Assembly (NCBI GenBank): GCA_020634495.1
Contig: JACKBR010000019.1
Coordinates: 1 to 64,000 of the forward strand
Direction: 5' to 3'
Source of the DNA: Ardenticatenaceae bacterium
Lineage (GTDB): Bacteria; Chloroflexota; Anaerolineae; Promineifilales; Promineifilaceae
DNA length: 64,000 nucleotides
Below are positions 8,814 through 16,804 of this stretch, one piece after another. Every line of letters starts with the position of its first letter. Within the stretch, counting starts at the first letter, position 1. The translations under genes were made by a program, and so were the position numbers. Below the pieces are notes generated by a model. It worked only from the letters and a program-made list of their open reading frames with translations. It did no database searches and was not told the DNA's origin.

Positions 8814-9316
8814 AAATTTGCCTGGGCTGTGCGGCTGCGAATTTGCAGCATAAATTCAAACAAAATAAGAACGGCCGCTACCAGCAAAGCCACCGCCAGA
8901 CCAAAAGAACGATTCATTTGCAGCCAGAGACAAAAAGCCACCCAAATGCCAACAGCCATCGACTGGCGCAGGGCAACCAGCAAGCTGGGCGTAGCCATTT
9001 GGCCAAAGCGCCGGTCTGTAATGGTGGCAAAGCGCCGGTTTAGCAAGTAGGAAATGGGTAAAATCAGGCCGGTAACGGCCGTTAGCACCGTCGCCAAAAA
9101 GACCAGAATAATTTCAAAATTGGCCGCTTCTAATAATGAGGCGGCGTCTGCCCGGTCTTGGGCAGCGGCGCGAACTAAATCTAACCGGTTAATGTCAACG
9201 GGCCACCAATTATTAACAACGTACTCCATTGCCAGCAGACCAAGCGCCACAAGCAGCGCCCCTAAAATCACCGAAGACAAAAAGTTGAAGCGGTCTCTAT
9301 TTAGCATGGCGGTCAT
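8807..9316 (-). CDS. Four-helix integral membrane protein, unknown function
   Basis: A 169-residue protein with four clear hydrophobic segments: about residues 12-32 (SSVILGALLVALGLLAMEYV), 68-92 (ILVFLATVLTAVTGLILPIS), 107-128 and 135-156. The segment between the first two helices is hydrophilic and carries most charges. I do not recognise a family. The stop codon falls inside the first partial unit of the 22-bp tandem array, so the true C-terminus may have been reset by repeat expansion. The next upstream gene starts 456 bp away on the same strand (9772). Start ATG is at 9316. A real gene is likely because hydrophobic periodicity is strong, but no function can be assigned. Confidence 0.72.
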   Translation of the reverse strand: MTAMLNRDRFNFLSSVILGALLVALGLLAMEYVVNNWWPVDINRLDLVRAAAQDRADAASLLEAANFEIILVFLATVLTAVTGLILPISYLLNRRFATITDRRFGQMATPSLLVALRQSMAVGIWVAFCLWLQMNRSFGLAVALLVAAVLILFEFMLQIRSRTAQANLQ

Positions 9317-9340
9317 TATACCTCGTTTGGGTGGGTTCGT

Positions 9341-9772
9341 TTACCCAGGCGCAGGCTGCCGCAGCAAATGCAGCAGGGCCAGGCCGTACGCATCGCTGGC
9401 CGTAGCTGCGGCAAAATCTAGCGGCCGATCAGCCTGAGAGAGTTCGCATTTGTACCCTTCATCAAGACAGGTTAAATGGTGAAAACGGCCGTTTCTAACC
9501 TGTAATTCCGCCTCCAATTTTTCCCGCAGCTGGCCTTCTGTTGGCAGCCAAACCGCTTCATGGGTGAGCAAATAATCCAGCGCCCATTCAGACGTGCCGT
9601 GAAACACAACCGCAGGCCAGCCCCGCAGCAGCTCCATGGTGGCCATCATGTCCGACAGCACAAACACACGAGTGTCCATGTCCCGGTCTGGGATGGCAAA
9701 GAAGTCGTGAAGCGTGGTATGCCACACCAAACCAGCGTCTTTAAGCTGTAGAGCTAAATCTAGAGAAATCAT
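9341..9772 (-). CDS. Conserved small hypothetical protein
   Basis: A 143-residue acidic protein starting at ATG 9772 (MISLDLALQLKDAGLVWHTT). It is rich in Leu, Trp and Asp, with no signal peptide, membrane segment or catalytic motif that I can identify. Phrases such as LHDFFAIPDRDMDTRVFVLSDMMATMELLRGWP look like a compact conserved domain of unknown function. From memory, similar proteins in related genomes sometimes carry a doubtful pilus-assembly name; I would not apply it here. It is divergent from dnaE: the two starts lie 63 bp apart at 9772 (minus) and 9835 (plus), so the short spacer must hold both promoters. Probably a cytosolic accessory protein. Confidence 0.7.
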   Translation of the reverse strand: MISLDLALQLKDAGLVWHTTLHDFFAIPDRDMDTRVFVLSDMMATMELLRGWPAVVFHGTSEWALDYLLTHEAVWLPTEGQLREKLEAELQVRNGRFHHLTCLDEGYKCELSQADRPLDFAAATASDAYGLALLHLLRQPAPG

Positions 9773-9834
9773 TGCCAACCTTGCTGAGAATTGGGCTTGC
9801 CAATTGGCTTACCCGAACATATGATCCACGCCAC

Positions 9835-12800
9835 ATGAACGAGAACACGGCCGTTTCCTTCACCCATTTGCGCGTCCACTCCCATTATACCCTGTTAGGC
9901 GCGACTGCCACCGTAGATCAGCTGGTGGCCCGCGCTGCGGCAGAAGCCATGCCCGCTCTGGCCCTCACCGATGCCTGCGCTTTGTACGGAGCCGTGGCCT
10001 TTAGCCAGGCGTGCCGCGCCGCCGAAATCCAGCCAATTTTAGGCATGGCCCTGCACGTTGGCCTGCCAGAGGCCATGAATTTGCCAGGCCCAGCCTGGGG
10101 CGATTTGCTGCTGTTGGCCACCGGGCCAACCGGCTACCAATCACTGTGTGCCCTTTCTTCAATGGTGCAGGGCAGCCCGCAGCGCGAGCAGGTGCTGCAA
10201 CGCGGCCTGCCCTGGGAGGCGCTGCAAAATCATACCGCCGGACTGCTGGCCATCGACAGTGGCCAAACCGGCTGGTTGATGCGCCTGGTGCAGGCTGGCC
10301 AGTTAAAAATGGCGGCGCGATATGCTTCGCGGCTGGCCGGGCTGTTTGAGGAAAACGGATACTTGGGGATTACGCTGCACACCGCTGACGATGGCGCAAT
10401 GGCGCGGGAAACTGTTGGCATTGGGCAGCGTTTTGGTTTGCAGGCGGTGGCTTTGCAGCCGGTTTACTGCCTGGAGGCGTCTGAAGTGGCGCGATTGCGG
10501 CTGCTGGCGGCCATTGACCAAAATTGCCCTGTGGCTGAGGTGGCGGCAGAGACGCTGCCGGAGGGCGGGTTGTCCGAAGCTACGCTGCATTGGCTGCCTG
10601 CCCAGGCAGTGCAAGACCGGTTTGCCGCCTTCCCAGAGGCGTTTGCGGCGGTGGGGCAGATTGTGGCCAAATGTAAACCGGCATTGCCAGACGGCCGTCC
10701 CATTTGGCCCAAGCTCGACTTGCCGGAAGAGCAAACGGTTGAAGAAACATTGGCAGCGGCAGCGGCGGCTGGTTTGGTGGAGCGATACGGCCGTTTCCCC
10801 CAAAAACCAATTCAGGCCCGGCTGGACAAAGAGCTGGCGTCCATTAACCGGCACGGCTTTGCTCCGCTCTTTTTGCTGGTGGCCGATATTACCCGCTTTG
10901 CCCGCGAAACGGCCGTGCCGGTGAACACGCGGGGCAGCGTGGCCAACTCCCTGGTGGCCTACTGCCTGGGCATTACCAATGTGGACCCCATCGCCAACGA
11001 TTTGCTGTTTGAGCGGTTCCTGAACCCGGCACGGGCCAACCTGCCCGACATCGATCTGGACTTTTGCAGCCGCCGTCGGGATGAGGTGCTGCATTACGTG
11101 CGTGAAAAATATGGTGCGGACCGGGTGGCTTTGGTAGCCACCATCAGCACCATGCAGCCAAAATCGGCCGTACGCGAAACGGCCAAGGCGCATGGCCTCA
11201 CCGAAGCAGAGATTAAAGCGCTGACGGCGCTGCTGCCCCGTGGCTGGCACCCAGACCCGCGCCGCCGCAGCGAACGCACCTTAGACGATGTGCTGGCCGA
11301 GGTGGCAGATGCCACCCAACGGCAGGTGCTGGCGGCCGCCTTCCAGCTCATTGGCCAGCCGCACCATCTGAGCATTCATCCGGGGGGAATTATCATCACC
11401 CCTGGCCCGCTGACGGAATACGTGCCGGTGCAGTTGGCCCCCAAGGGCTTTCTCACCACCCAGTACGATCACCGGGATGTGGAGAAGATTGGCCTGCCCA
11501 AGATTGACCTGCTGGGGATTCGCGCCCTGACGGTGCTGGCGGATACGGCCGAATCCATTCGCCACACCCTTGACCCGGACTTTGATTTGTTGGCGATCCC
11601 TTTTGATGATGAAGAAACGGCCGTTGCCCTACAGCAGGGCGAAACCATCGGCGTTTTCCAATGTGAATCATCCGGGGCGCGGCGAACTTTGCGGCAGCTA
11701 AAAGCCCACAATTTGCGCGATCTGGCGGTGGCCAACGCTTTTTTTAAGCCTGGCCCGGCCACAGGTGGCATGGCCCAGGCGTTTGTGCGGCGTTACCGGG
11801 GTGAGGAAGCGGTGCAGTTTTTGCATCCGGCGCTGGAGCCAATTTTGGGCAGTACCCAGGGCGTGCTGCTGTTCCAGGAACAGGTTTTGCGCGTTGCCAC
11901 CGAGATTGCCCATCTTAGCTGGGCTGAAGCAGACCATTTGCGGCGGGGCATGAGCAAATTTAAGGCCGAAGAAATGGCGGCGATGCAGCAGCGTTTTGTA
12001 ATTGGCTGCCAGGAAAACAGCGGCTTTAGCAAAGAGCAGTCCAGCACGCTCTGGGAGCAGGTGATGTCTTTTGCCGGGTATGGCTTTAATCAGGGGCACG
12101 CCACAGCCTATGCCGACATCAGCTACCGGTCTGCTTATTTGAAGGCACATTATCCGGCGCAGTTTTTGTGCGCCCGCCTGCGCGATTACGGCGGCTTTCA
12201 CCATCCGGCCATTTACATTGCCGAGGCGCAGCGGTTGGGCATTGACGTGCGCCCGCCGCACGTCAATTTTAGCGGGCGGAAGTTTACGCTGACAATAAAA
12301 GAGATTGGAGATTGGAGACTGGAGACTGAAAAATCTCTAGTCTCTAATCTCCAATCTCCGGTTCTTTGGATGGGCCTGGGCCAGGTGCGGGATTTGCGGC
12401 GGTCGGCGGTGAAAGCGATAGTGGCAGCGCGGCAGGAACGGCCGTTCACCAGCCTGCGTGACTTGCTTAACCGGGTTGACCTGCAAAAAAAAGAGGTTGC
12501 GCATCTGGTTCAATGCGGGGCGCTAACCGGTTTGGGTGAAAGCCGCGCTGCCTTGCTGGCGGAGGCGGCGGAGGTGGAGCGGGCGGGCAGCGCCCAGCAG
12601 ATGGCCTTTGATCTGGGTCTGAAAACGGCCGTGCAAACCGAAACCGCAGCGGAACAACTGGCCTGGGAAACGGCCGTGCTGGGCTGGCCCGTTTCGGCAA
12701 ATCCAGTGGCGGTGGTGGCTGCCCAAACCAAAGATGATGTGCCCGTTCGTTATTTGCCCCGGCTGCTTAACCAAAAAACAACGGTGGCCGGGGTGCGCTT

Positions 12801-13017
12801 GCCGGGTTGGACGGGCGGACGCGGTTTTTACTTTGGCGATGGTGACAGCTTTGAAATTGTACGTCTGGCCAAAACGGCCGAATCCAAAAGCAAGCTAAAA
12901 ACCTGGCTGCCGTATCGGTTGACTGGTTTTTGGCGAGAAGATCCCTGGGGCGGTGGCTGGTTCGATGTCGTAACGGCCGCGCCAATCACAAACATCGACA
13001 GAAAAGATTGTGACTAA
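9835..13017 (+). CDS. DNA polymerase III alpha subunit-like, probably error-prone DnaE2 type
   Basis: A C-family DNA polymerase of 1060 residues starting at ATG 9835 (MNENTAVSFTHLRVHSHYTLL). An N-terminal PHP domain covers about residues 8-200. It has the HSHYTLL motif but reads ALTDACALYG where the family has ALTDHDGLYG, so a metal-ligand histidine is missing and PHP proofreading is doubtful. The palm carries NTRGSVANSL and the catalytic PDIDLDF near residue 405. Further C-family blocks are HHLSIHPGGIII, KIDLLGIRALTVL and GYGFNQGHATAYADISY. Length and the lack of a tau-binding tail favour the DnaE2/ImuC lesion-bypass class over the replicative subunit. Residues about 823-842 are encoded by a palindromic repeat inserted in frame. 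No imuA or imuB gene is adjacent. Confidence 0.85.
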   Translation: MNENTAVSFTHLRVHSHYTLLGATATVDQLVARAAAEAMPALALTDACALYGAVAFSQACRAAEIQPILGMALHVGLPEAMNLPGPAWGDLLLLATGPTGYQSLCALSSMVQGSPQREQVLQRGLPWEALQNHTAGLLAIDSGQTGWLMRLVQAGQLKMAARYASRLAGLFEENGYLGITLHTADDGAMARETVGIGQRFGLQAVALQPVYCLEASEVARLRLLAAIDQNCPVAEVAAETLPEGGLSEATLHWLPAQAVQDRFAAFPEAFAAVGQIVAKCKPALPDGRPIWPKLDLPEEQTVEETLAAAAAAGLVERYGRFPQKPIQARLDKELASINRHGFAPLFLLVADITRFARETAVPVNTRGSVANSLVAYCLGITNVDPIANDLLFERFLNPARANLPDIDLDFCSRRRDEVLHYVREKYGADRVALVATISTMQPKSAVRETAKAHGLTEAEIKALTALLPRGWHPDPRRRSERTLDDVLAEVADATQRQVLAAAFQLIGQPHHLSIHPGGIIITPGPLTEYVPVQLAPKGFLTTQYDHRDVEKIGLPKIDLLGIRALTVLADTAESIRHTLDPDFDLLAIPFDDEETAVALQQGETIGVFQCESSGARRTLRQLKAHNLRDLAVANAFFKPGPATGGMAQAFVRRYRGEEAVQFLHPALEPILGSTQGVLLFQEQVLRVATEIAHLSWAEADHLRRGMSKFKAEEMAAMQQRFVIGCQENSGFSKEQSSTLWEQVMSFAGYGFNQGHATAYADISYRSAYLKAHYPAQFLCARLRDYGGFHHPAIYIAEAQRLGIDVRPPHVNFSGRKFTLTIKEIGDWRLETEKSLVSNLQSPVLWMGLGQVRDLRRSAVKAIVAARQERPFTSLRDLLNRVDLQKKEVAHLVQCGALTGLGESRAALLAEAAEVERAGSAQQMAFDLGLKTAVQTETAAEQLAWETAVLGWPVSANPVAVVAAQTKDDVPVRYLPRLLNQKTTVAGVRLPGWTGGRGFYFGDGDSFEIVRLAKTAESKSKLKTWLPYRLTGFWREDPWGGGWFDVVTAAPITNIDRKDCD
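12301..12358. repeat. Palindromic GDWRLE-type repeat inserted in frame in dnaE
   Basis: Two 25-nt arms (12301-12325 and 12334-12358) are inverted copies with only two differences, both of which would be G-U pairs in RNA. The loop is 8 nt. The left arm repeats GAGATTGGAGATT and GAGACTGGAGA. In the dnaE frame it encodes EIGDWRLETEKSLVSNLQSP, a stretch foreign to DNA polymerases. It lies just before the LWMGLGQVRDL block, which normally follows the preceding domain directly. Related elements occur at 51.7 and 61.6 kb. Confidence 0.9.
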
Positions 13018-13095
13018 TGAATAGTAAGTGGGTTCTATAGCTTAGGATGCTGCTTTTAGCATTTAGAAAATTTGTATTTGGAGGAATTTGGGAGA

Positions 13096-13470
13096 ATGAT
13101 TCAAGAATTTAAGGCATTTATTGCCAAGGGAAATGTATTGGATTTGGCCGTAGCGGTCATTATTGGCGGCGCATTTGGCGCAATTGTTACCTCTTTGGTC
13201 AATGACATCATCATGCCAATTGTGGGCATCATACTAGGCGGGCAAGATTTTACCACGCTGGCTATTCAATTTGGCGATGCCAGCATTCTGTATGGTAATT
13301 TCATTCAGGCAATTGTTAATTTCCTCATCATTGCCTTTGTCATTTTTATGATTGTGCGTACAGCCAATAATATGAAGAAGAAGGAAGAGGAAAAACCAGC
13401 TGCCCCGGCCGGCCCCACAACAGAAGAGCTGCTGGCGCAAATTCGTGATTTACTGAAGGCCAAGAACTAA
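13096..13470 (+). CDS. mscL: Large-conductance mechanosensitive channel MscL
   Basis: A 124-residue protein with the complete MscL pattern. An amphipathic N-terminal helix [19 protein letters not shown] is followed by TM1 with [22 protein letters not shown] short periplasmic loop leads to TM2 ([21 protein letters not shown]) and a charged KKKEEEK C-terminal bundle helix ending [12 protein letters not shown]. It forms a pentameric inner-membrane pore that opens on membrane tension to release solutes during osmotic downshock. ATG 13096 was chosen over an upstream in-frame start because it follows GGGAG and gives the conserved N-terminal helix. It is monocistronic, ending before a strong palindromic hairpin that separates it from the convergent ABC-F gene. 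Confidence 0.97.
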   Translation: MIQEFKAFIAKGNVLDLAVAVIIGGAFGAIVTSLVNDIIMPIVGIILGGQDFTTLAIQFGDASILYGNFIQAIVNFLIIAFVIFMIVRTANNMKKKEEEKPAAPAGPTTEELLAQIRDLLKAKN

Positions 13471-13520
13471 CCGCTAATCGTTCGACGCTTTCGTTTTTCA
13501 GTCAATACCCTCACAATGGC

Positions 13521-13553
13521 AAACGGCCGTTTCTGGAATGGAAACGGCCGTTT
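13521..13553. terminator. Convergent hairpin built from two ACGGCCGT palindromes
   Basis: Between the convergent mscL and ABC-F genes, AAACGGCCGTTTC is followed by a 7-nt loop and GAAACGGCCGTTT, a perfect 13-bp stem. Each arm is itself a palindrome. There is no long T run, so it is a possible bidirectional terminator rather than a textbook one. Confidence 0.6.
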
Positions 13554-13589
13554 CGCTTTCTAAATAACCAGCCCAGCACACCGCGAAAT

Positions 13590-15212
13590 TTAGATGTAGA
13601 TCAATTCTAATTGGCTGTCATCCACCAACCACAGCTTGGTGGCGAACTGCTCGATGAAGTAACGATCGTGAACGACGGCCAAAATGGTGCCTTCAAACTG
13701 GCTGAGCGCCTCCTCGAACATGGTGCGGGAGGGGATGTCCAGGTGGTTGGTTGGCTCGTCCAGCAGCAGGAAGTTGCAGCCAGAAGCCACCAATCGCGCC
13801 AGGGCCAGCCGCGCCCGTTCGCCGTAGCTGAGCTGCCCATTCGGCCGCAGCGAATCATCCCCCGTGAACAAAAAGTAGTGCAAAAAAGAGCGGGCGTCCG
13901 TCTCATTCAGCGGCGCGACGGCCTGGATGGTGGACAGCGGCGTGTCGTTGGGGGCAAGCAGTTCTTGCTCCTGAGACATGTAGCCAAGCTGGACGCTTTG
14001 TCCCAGCCGCACGCGCCCGGCCAGCGGCGTTAGCTGCCCGGCGATGGTGCGCAGCAGCGTGGTTTTACCGCTGCCGTTTACCCCGGTCAGGATGATGCGC
14101 TCGCCCGCCTGGGCTTGCAGGTTGATTTGGCTGAGCAGCGGCGGGTTGCCGGGGTAGCCCACGGCCAAATCCTCTAAATAAAGTACATCTTTGCCCAGGT
14201 GTGGCGCTTCGTCTAAATCTAGCTTCATTTGCCAGCTGCGCAGCGGCTTTTCTACGCGCTCGTCAGATTCCAGATAGCGATCCAGCTTTTTCTCCCGGGA
14301 TTTGGCTTTGTTGGCCACTTTTTTGGCCAGACGGCGCACGTTGGGCTGGCGCGGCGTGGTGCTGCGTTCCACCGAACGGGCCTGCTCGAAGGTGCGCTGG
14401 ATGTCTTGCTTCATGCGGCGGATTTCGTAGACCTGGTCTTTCCAGGCGGACTGATGTTTTTCTTGCTCGACGAGGTATTGGCGCAGGTAGTCGGTGTAGT
14501 TGCCGGTGTAGTCGCGGATGGTGTGCGTGTGCGGGTTGAGATCAAGAATGCGGGTGGCGGTTTGGTCTAAAAAGGCGCGGTCGTGGGAGACGATGAGAAC
14601 GCCGCCGCTGAAGCCGCGCAGCCACGCTTCCAGCCATTCCAACATGCCGATGTCCAGATGGTTGGTTGGTTCGTCTAGCAGCAGCAATTGCGGCTCGTCT
14701 AGCAGGATGAGGATGAGGGCCAGGCGCGTTTTTTGGCCACCGCTGAGGCTGCGCACCGGCAAATCCGGGTCGAGGTGGTCCAGTTGGAAGGTGGCCAGGA
14801 GGGGTTGGATACGGCCGTAATCCGCCCGCGCCAATTTCTGCAACACCGCATCATACGCCAACTGCACGTCTACTTGCTCAGGATTTTGAGCCAGCGCCAG
14901 GGCCAATTCGCCCAACTCAGCTTCCAGTTCATCCGGGTCGCCAACGGTCTGGTGCAGCAGTTCGCCCAGCGTCTGGTTCTCGTCGGGCAAGAAGCCCTGG
15001 GCCAGGTAGCCAATGCGCAAATTGGGTGGGTTGAGCGTGATGCTGCCGCGATCCGGCCGTTCCTGCCCGGTGAGCAGGTGCATGAGCGTGCTTTTACCGC
15101 TGCCGTTGGGGCCAATCAGGCCAACACGGTCGCCCGCGTTGATGGAGAAGGTAATATTTTCAAGAATGGGGGAAAGCCCGTAGGCTTTGGATAGATTGTG
15201 TGCCGTTAACAT
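13590..15212 (-). CDS. ABC-F family ATPase (ribosome-associated type)
   Basis: A 540-residue protein with two ABC nucleotide-binding domains and no membrane segments, the ABC-F layout. Domain 1 has Walker A GPNGSGKST, signature LSGGQKTR and Walker B LLLLDEPTNHLD. Domain 2 has GVNGSGKTTL, LSYGERAR and FLLLDEPTNHLD. The inter-domain linker around residues 240-320 is long and basic (RRMKQDIQRTFEQARSVERS, RRLAKKVANKAKSREKKLDR), as in proteins that reach into the ribosomal E site. Members rescue stalled translation or protect ribosomes from antibiotics; which applies here is unknown. Start ATG 15212 (MLTAHNLSKAYGLSP) was preferred to an in-frame start 17 codons upstream because it matches the family N-terminus. 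It is convergent with mscL. Confidence 0.93.
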   Translation of the reverse strand: MLTAHNLSKAYGLSPILENITFSINAGDRVGLIGPNGSGKSTLMHLLTGQERPDRGSITLNPPNLRIGYLAQGFLPDENQTLGELLHQTVGDPDELEAELGELALALAQNPEQVDVQLAYDAVLQKLARADYGRIQPLLATFQLDHLDPDLPVRSLSGGQKTRLALILILLDEPQLLLLDEPTNHLDIGMLEWLEAWLRGFSGGVLIVSHDRAFLDQTATRILDLNPHTHTIRDYTGNYTDYLRQYLVEQEKHQSAWKDQVYEIRRMKQDIQRTFEQARSVERSTTPRQPNVRRLAKKVANKAKSREKKLDRYLESDERVEKPLRSWQMKLDLDEAPHLGKDVLYLEDLAVGYPGNPPLLSQINLQAQAGERIILTGVNGSGKTTLLRTIAGQLTPLAGRVRLGQSVQLGYMSQEQELLAPNDTPLSTIQAVAPLNETDARSFLHYFLFTGDDSLRPNGQLSYGERARLALARLVASGCNFLLLDEPTNHLDIPSRTMFEEALSQFEGTILAVVHDRYFIEQFATKLWLVDDSQLELIYI

Positions 15213-15671
15213 GAGTTTGCCCAGTGCTGCTGGTGTAAAACGCCAACCAGCGTTGCCCCGCAAAGCGGAGAATTTCAGAAATCAGGAAGAACGATTGGGA
15301 AAACTCAGTCTGTCATTGGCCTACCTCGGAAGAATTTCCTCTTATTATCCCGAACCGCGCAGATAAGGCAAATAAAGCTAAGGCGCTGAGAAATGACAGC
15401 GCGGCTATTTTTTTCGCAATTTTCACGTTGTAAATTAGAACAAATATGCTAAATTCTTAGGTGCCTTTGTGAATAGCACAAATTTCCCATTCGTTTTGTT
15501 AATGTTGGGTGAATTTTTTGATTGATACGTGACAAAAGTGGGATAGTGACCTCTATTGCTAACGATATAGTTGTACGTTTCTGTAATGGCACTTTAAGTG
15601 CCGCTGAAAGTAGAATATTTTTCAATGTGGGCGGTTTGCATAACCGCCTACATTGCTGTAATGGAGTAAAA
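15213..15671. other. Intergenic spacer with two hairpins before a hypothetical gene
   Basis: This 459-bp AT-richer divergent spacer has no convincing gene. It holds the inverted repeat GGCACTT-T-AAGTGCC at 15588-15602 and a larger hairpin at 15623-15655. A weak promoter-like pair TTGTAA and TAAATT near 15429-15456 is possible but not convincing. Confidence 0.6.
15623..15655 (+). promoter_or_regulatory. Leader hairpin just upstream of a ribosome binding site
   Basis: Arms 15623-15636 and 15642-15655 pair over 14 bp, thirteen Watson-Crick pairs plus one G-U, around the 5-nt loop TGCAT. The hairpin ends 16 nt before the ATG at 15672, with GGAG between. In mRNA it could influence translation of the hypothetical protein. 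It is also compatible with a DNA operator for a dimeric regulator. Confidence 0.6.
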
Positions 15672-16214
15672 ATGACAACCCAAACAACCATTTCTCGCTG
15701 GTTAGGTTTGCAAACGCAGGCCGAACCGCAAACGGCCCTCACGATACAAACGCCTGCTGAGCTGCTGGTTCAGGAACGGCCGTTACCCATCCCCTACCGC
15801 CCGGAACCCATCATTATTCATTTGCCCCCTGAGGAAACCAAGCCACAATGTGATACTTTGTCCAACTTTTTGCGGATTGGACGCACGTATCATCCGCTGT
15901 GCCGCAATGCTTTTGTGGAGCGCGTGCAGTATGGCTACTACGCCTACGAGCGCCGCGAGGAGTGGCGCACCTGTGCTTTGGCTGCCGCTTACGCGGGTGC
16001 GTTTGGCTCGGACTCCGTGGAACGGCCGGATTTTTCTTACAGCATGGCCGTTTGGCGCTTGAGCCAGCGCCTGGGCTACGACATTAGCAAACGGCAGGTG
16101 GTTGGCCCCACTGGCCGCCGCAATAATTTGGCTGACGAGATGATCCAGCTGGTGGATGACAATATGTGGACACGCGAAGGCGTGGCTGATTGGGTTGAAA
16201 GCTCAGGGTTTTGA
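15672..16214 (+). CDS. Hypothetical cytosolic protein
   Basis: A 180-residue protein starting at ATG 15672 after a GGAG sequence. The first 60 residues are Pro- and Gln-rich and look unstructured (RPLPIPYRPEPIIIHLPPEE). The rest is a compact aromatic- and Arg-rich domain (FLRIGRTYHPLCRNAFVERV, then YSMAVWRLSQRLGYDISKR) ending MWTREGVADWVESSGF. I recognise no family, signal peptide or membrane segment. Two cysteines, in PQCDTL and HPLCRN, are widely spaced. Codon usage and an internal ACGGCCGT copy resemble the neighbours, so it appears native. The hairpin in its leader suggests regulated expression. It stands alone on the plus strand, divergent from the ABC-F gene. Confidence 0.75.
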   Translation: MTTQTTISRWLGLQTQAEPQTALTIQTPAELLVQERPLPIPYRPEPIIIHLPPEETKPQCDTLSNFLRIGRTYHPLCRNAFVERVQYGYYAYERREEWRTCALAAAYAGAFGSDSVERPDFSYSMAVWRLSQRLGYDISKRQVVGPTGRRNNLADEMIQLVDDNMWTREGVADWVESSGF

Positions 16215-16363
16215 TCATTTTAAGTTGAATCACCAAGATTCATGTGTAAGAAAAGAAAGTTCTTATCTCTAAATATAGAGTTGTATTTTTTGAGCCTTTT
16301 CAAGTCTAAAAAAGTATAAGTATTTTATCTTCTGCTCGTATATCTAAACCTTACTAACATGCA

Positions 16364-16804
16364 ATGAGTAACAATAATTTTTCTATGCCTAAGCATAAGA
16401 TGTTATCTTCTGTATGGTTTGATGGGAGAGAAATGATGGGAACTGAGCGGAAGAGCAGAGATCGTCTTTTATCCAAAAAGGCAAAGCGTTTTTTGATAAA
16501 AGAGCTAACAGTGATAGTAATATTGGGATTCGTATTTTTGGGAGCTAGCTCTTTTTGCAAATTGATTGCGGATTTATTTTTGTTTGTCCCAAGTTCTTTC
16601 AACTGGGGATTACTTGCTTGGATAGCTGCAATTTATACTTTACCAAAGTCATATATGAAGTTTCAAAGAAGCAACGCGCCATATGTTGTGAAATTAATAA
16701 AAGCATTTAGTGATGGAGTTAAATCACCTGTTCAACTTGTTCCAACAATATCTAAATTAAGCAGTGGAATATTAAATCTTTTAAGAAGAATTAATGAGTT
16801 TTAA
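16364..16804 (+). CDS. AT-rich small membrane protein, possibly acquired
   Basis: A 146-residue reading frame in a strikingly AT-rich island (about 16.2-16.8 kb), quite unlike the GC-rich codon use on both sides. It contains two hydrophobic segments, about residues 47-70 (ELTVIVILGFVFLGASSFCK) and 75-93 (NWGLLAWIAAIYTLP). A basic Lys/Ser-rich stretch lies before the first, and a basic C-terminal helix follows. I recognise no family. It has no ACGGCCGT copy. The stop overlaps the stop of the convergent glycosidase by two bases. The overlapping minus-strand frame is shorter and less protein-like. Low GC and the absence of the genome-wide palindrome suggest recent horizontal acquisition. Moderate confidence that it is expressed. 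Confidence 0.5.
   Translation: MSNNNFSMPKHKMLSSVWFDGREMMGTERKSRDRLLSKKAKRFLIKELTVIVILGFVFLGASSFCKLIADLFLFVPSSFNWGLLAWIAAIYTLPKSYMKFQRSNAPYVVKLIKAFSDGVKSPVQLVPTISKLSSGILNLLRRINEF

Noticed and set aside
9341..9772. Pilus assembly protein CpaE
   Set aside because: A name I recall attached to similar small proteins, but no P-loop ATPase or receiver domain is visible, so I left it hypothetical.
10303..11250. A 315-codon minus-strand frame over dnaE
   Set aside because: Antisense shadow of a strongly conserved polymerase; composition is Arg/His/Gln-rich with no domain.
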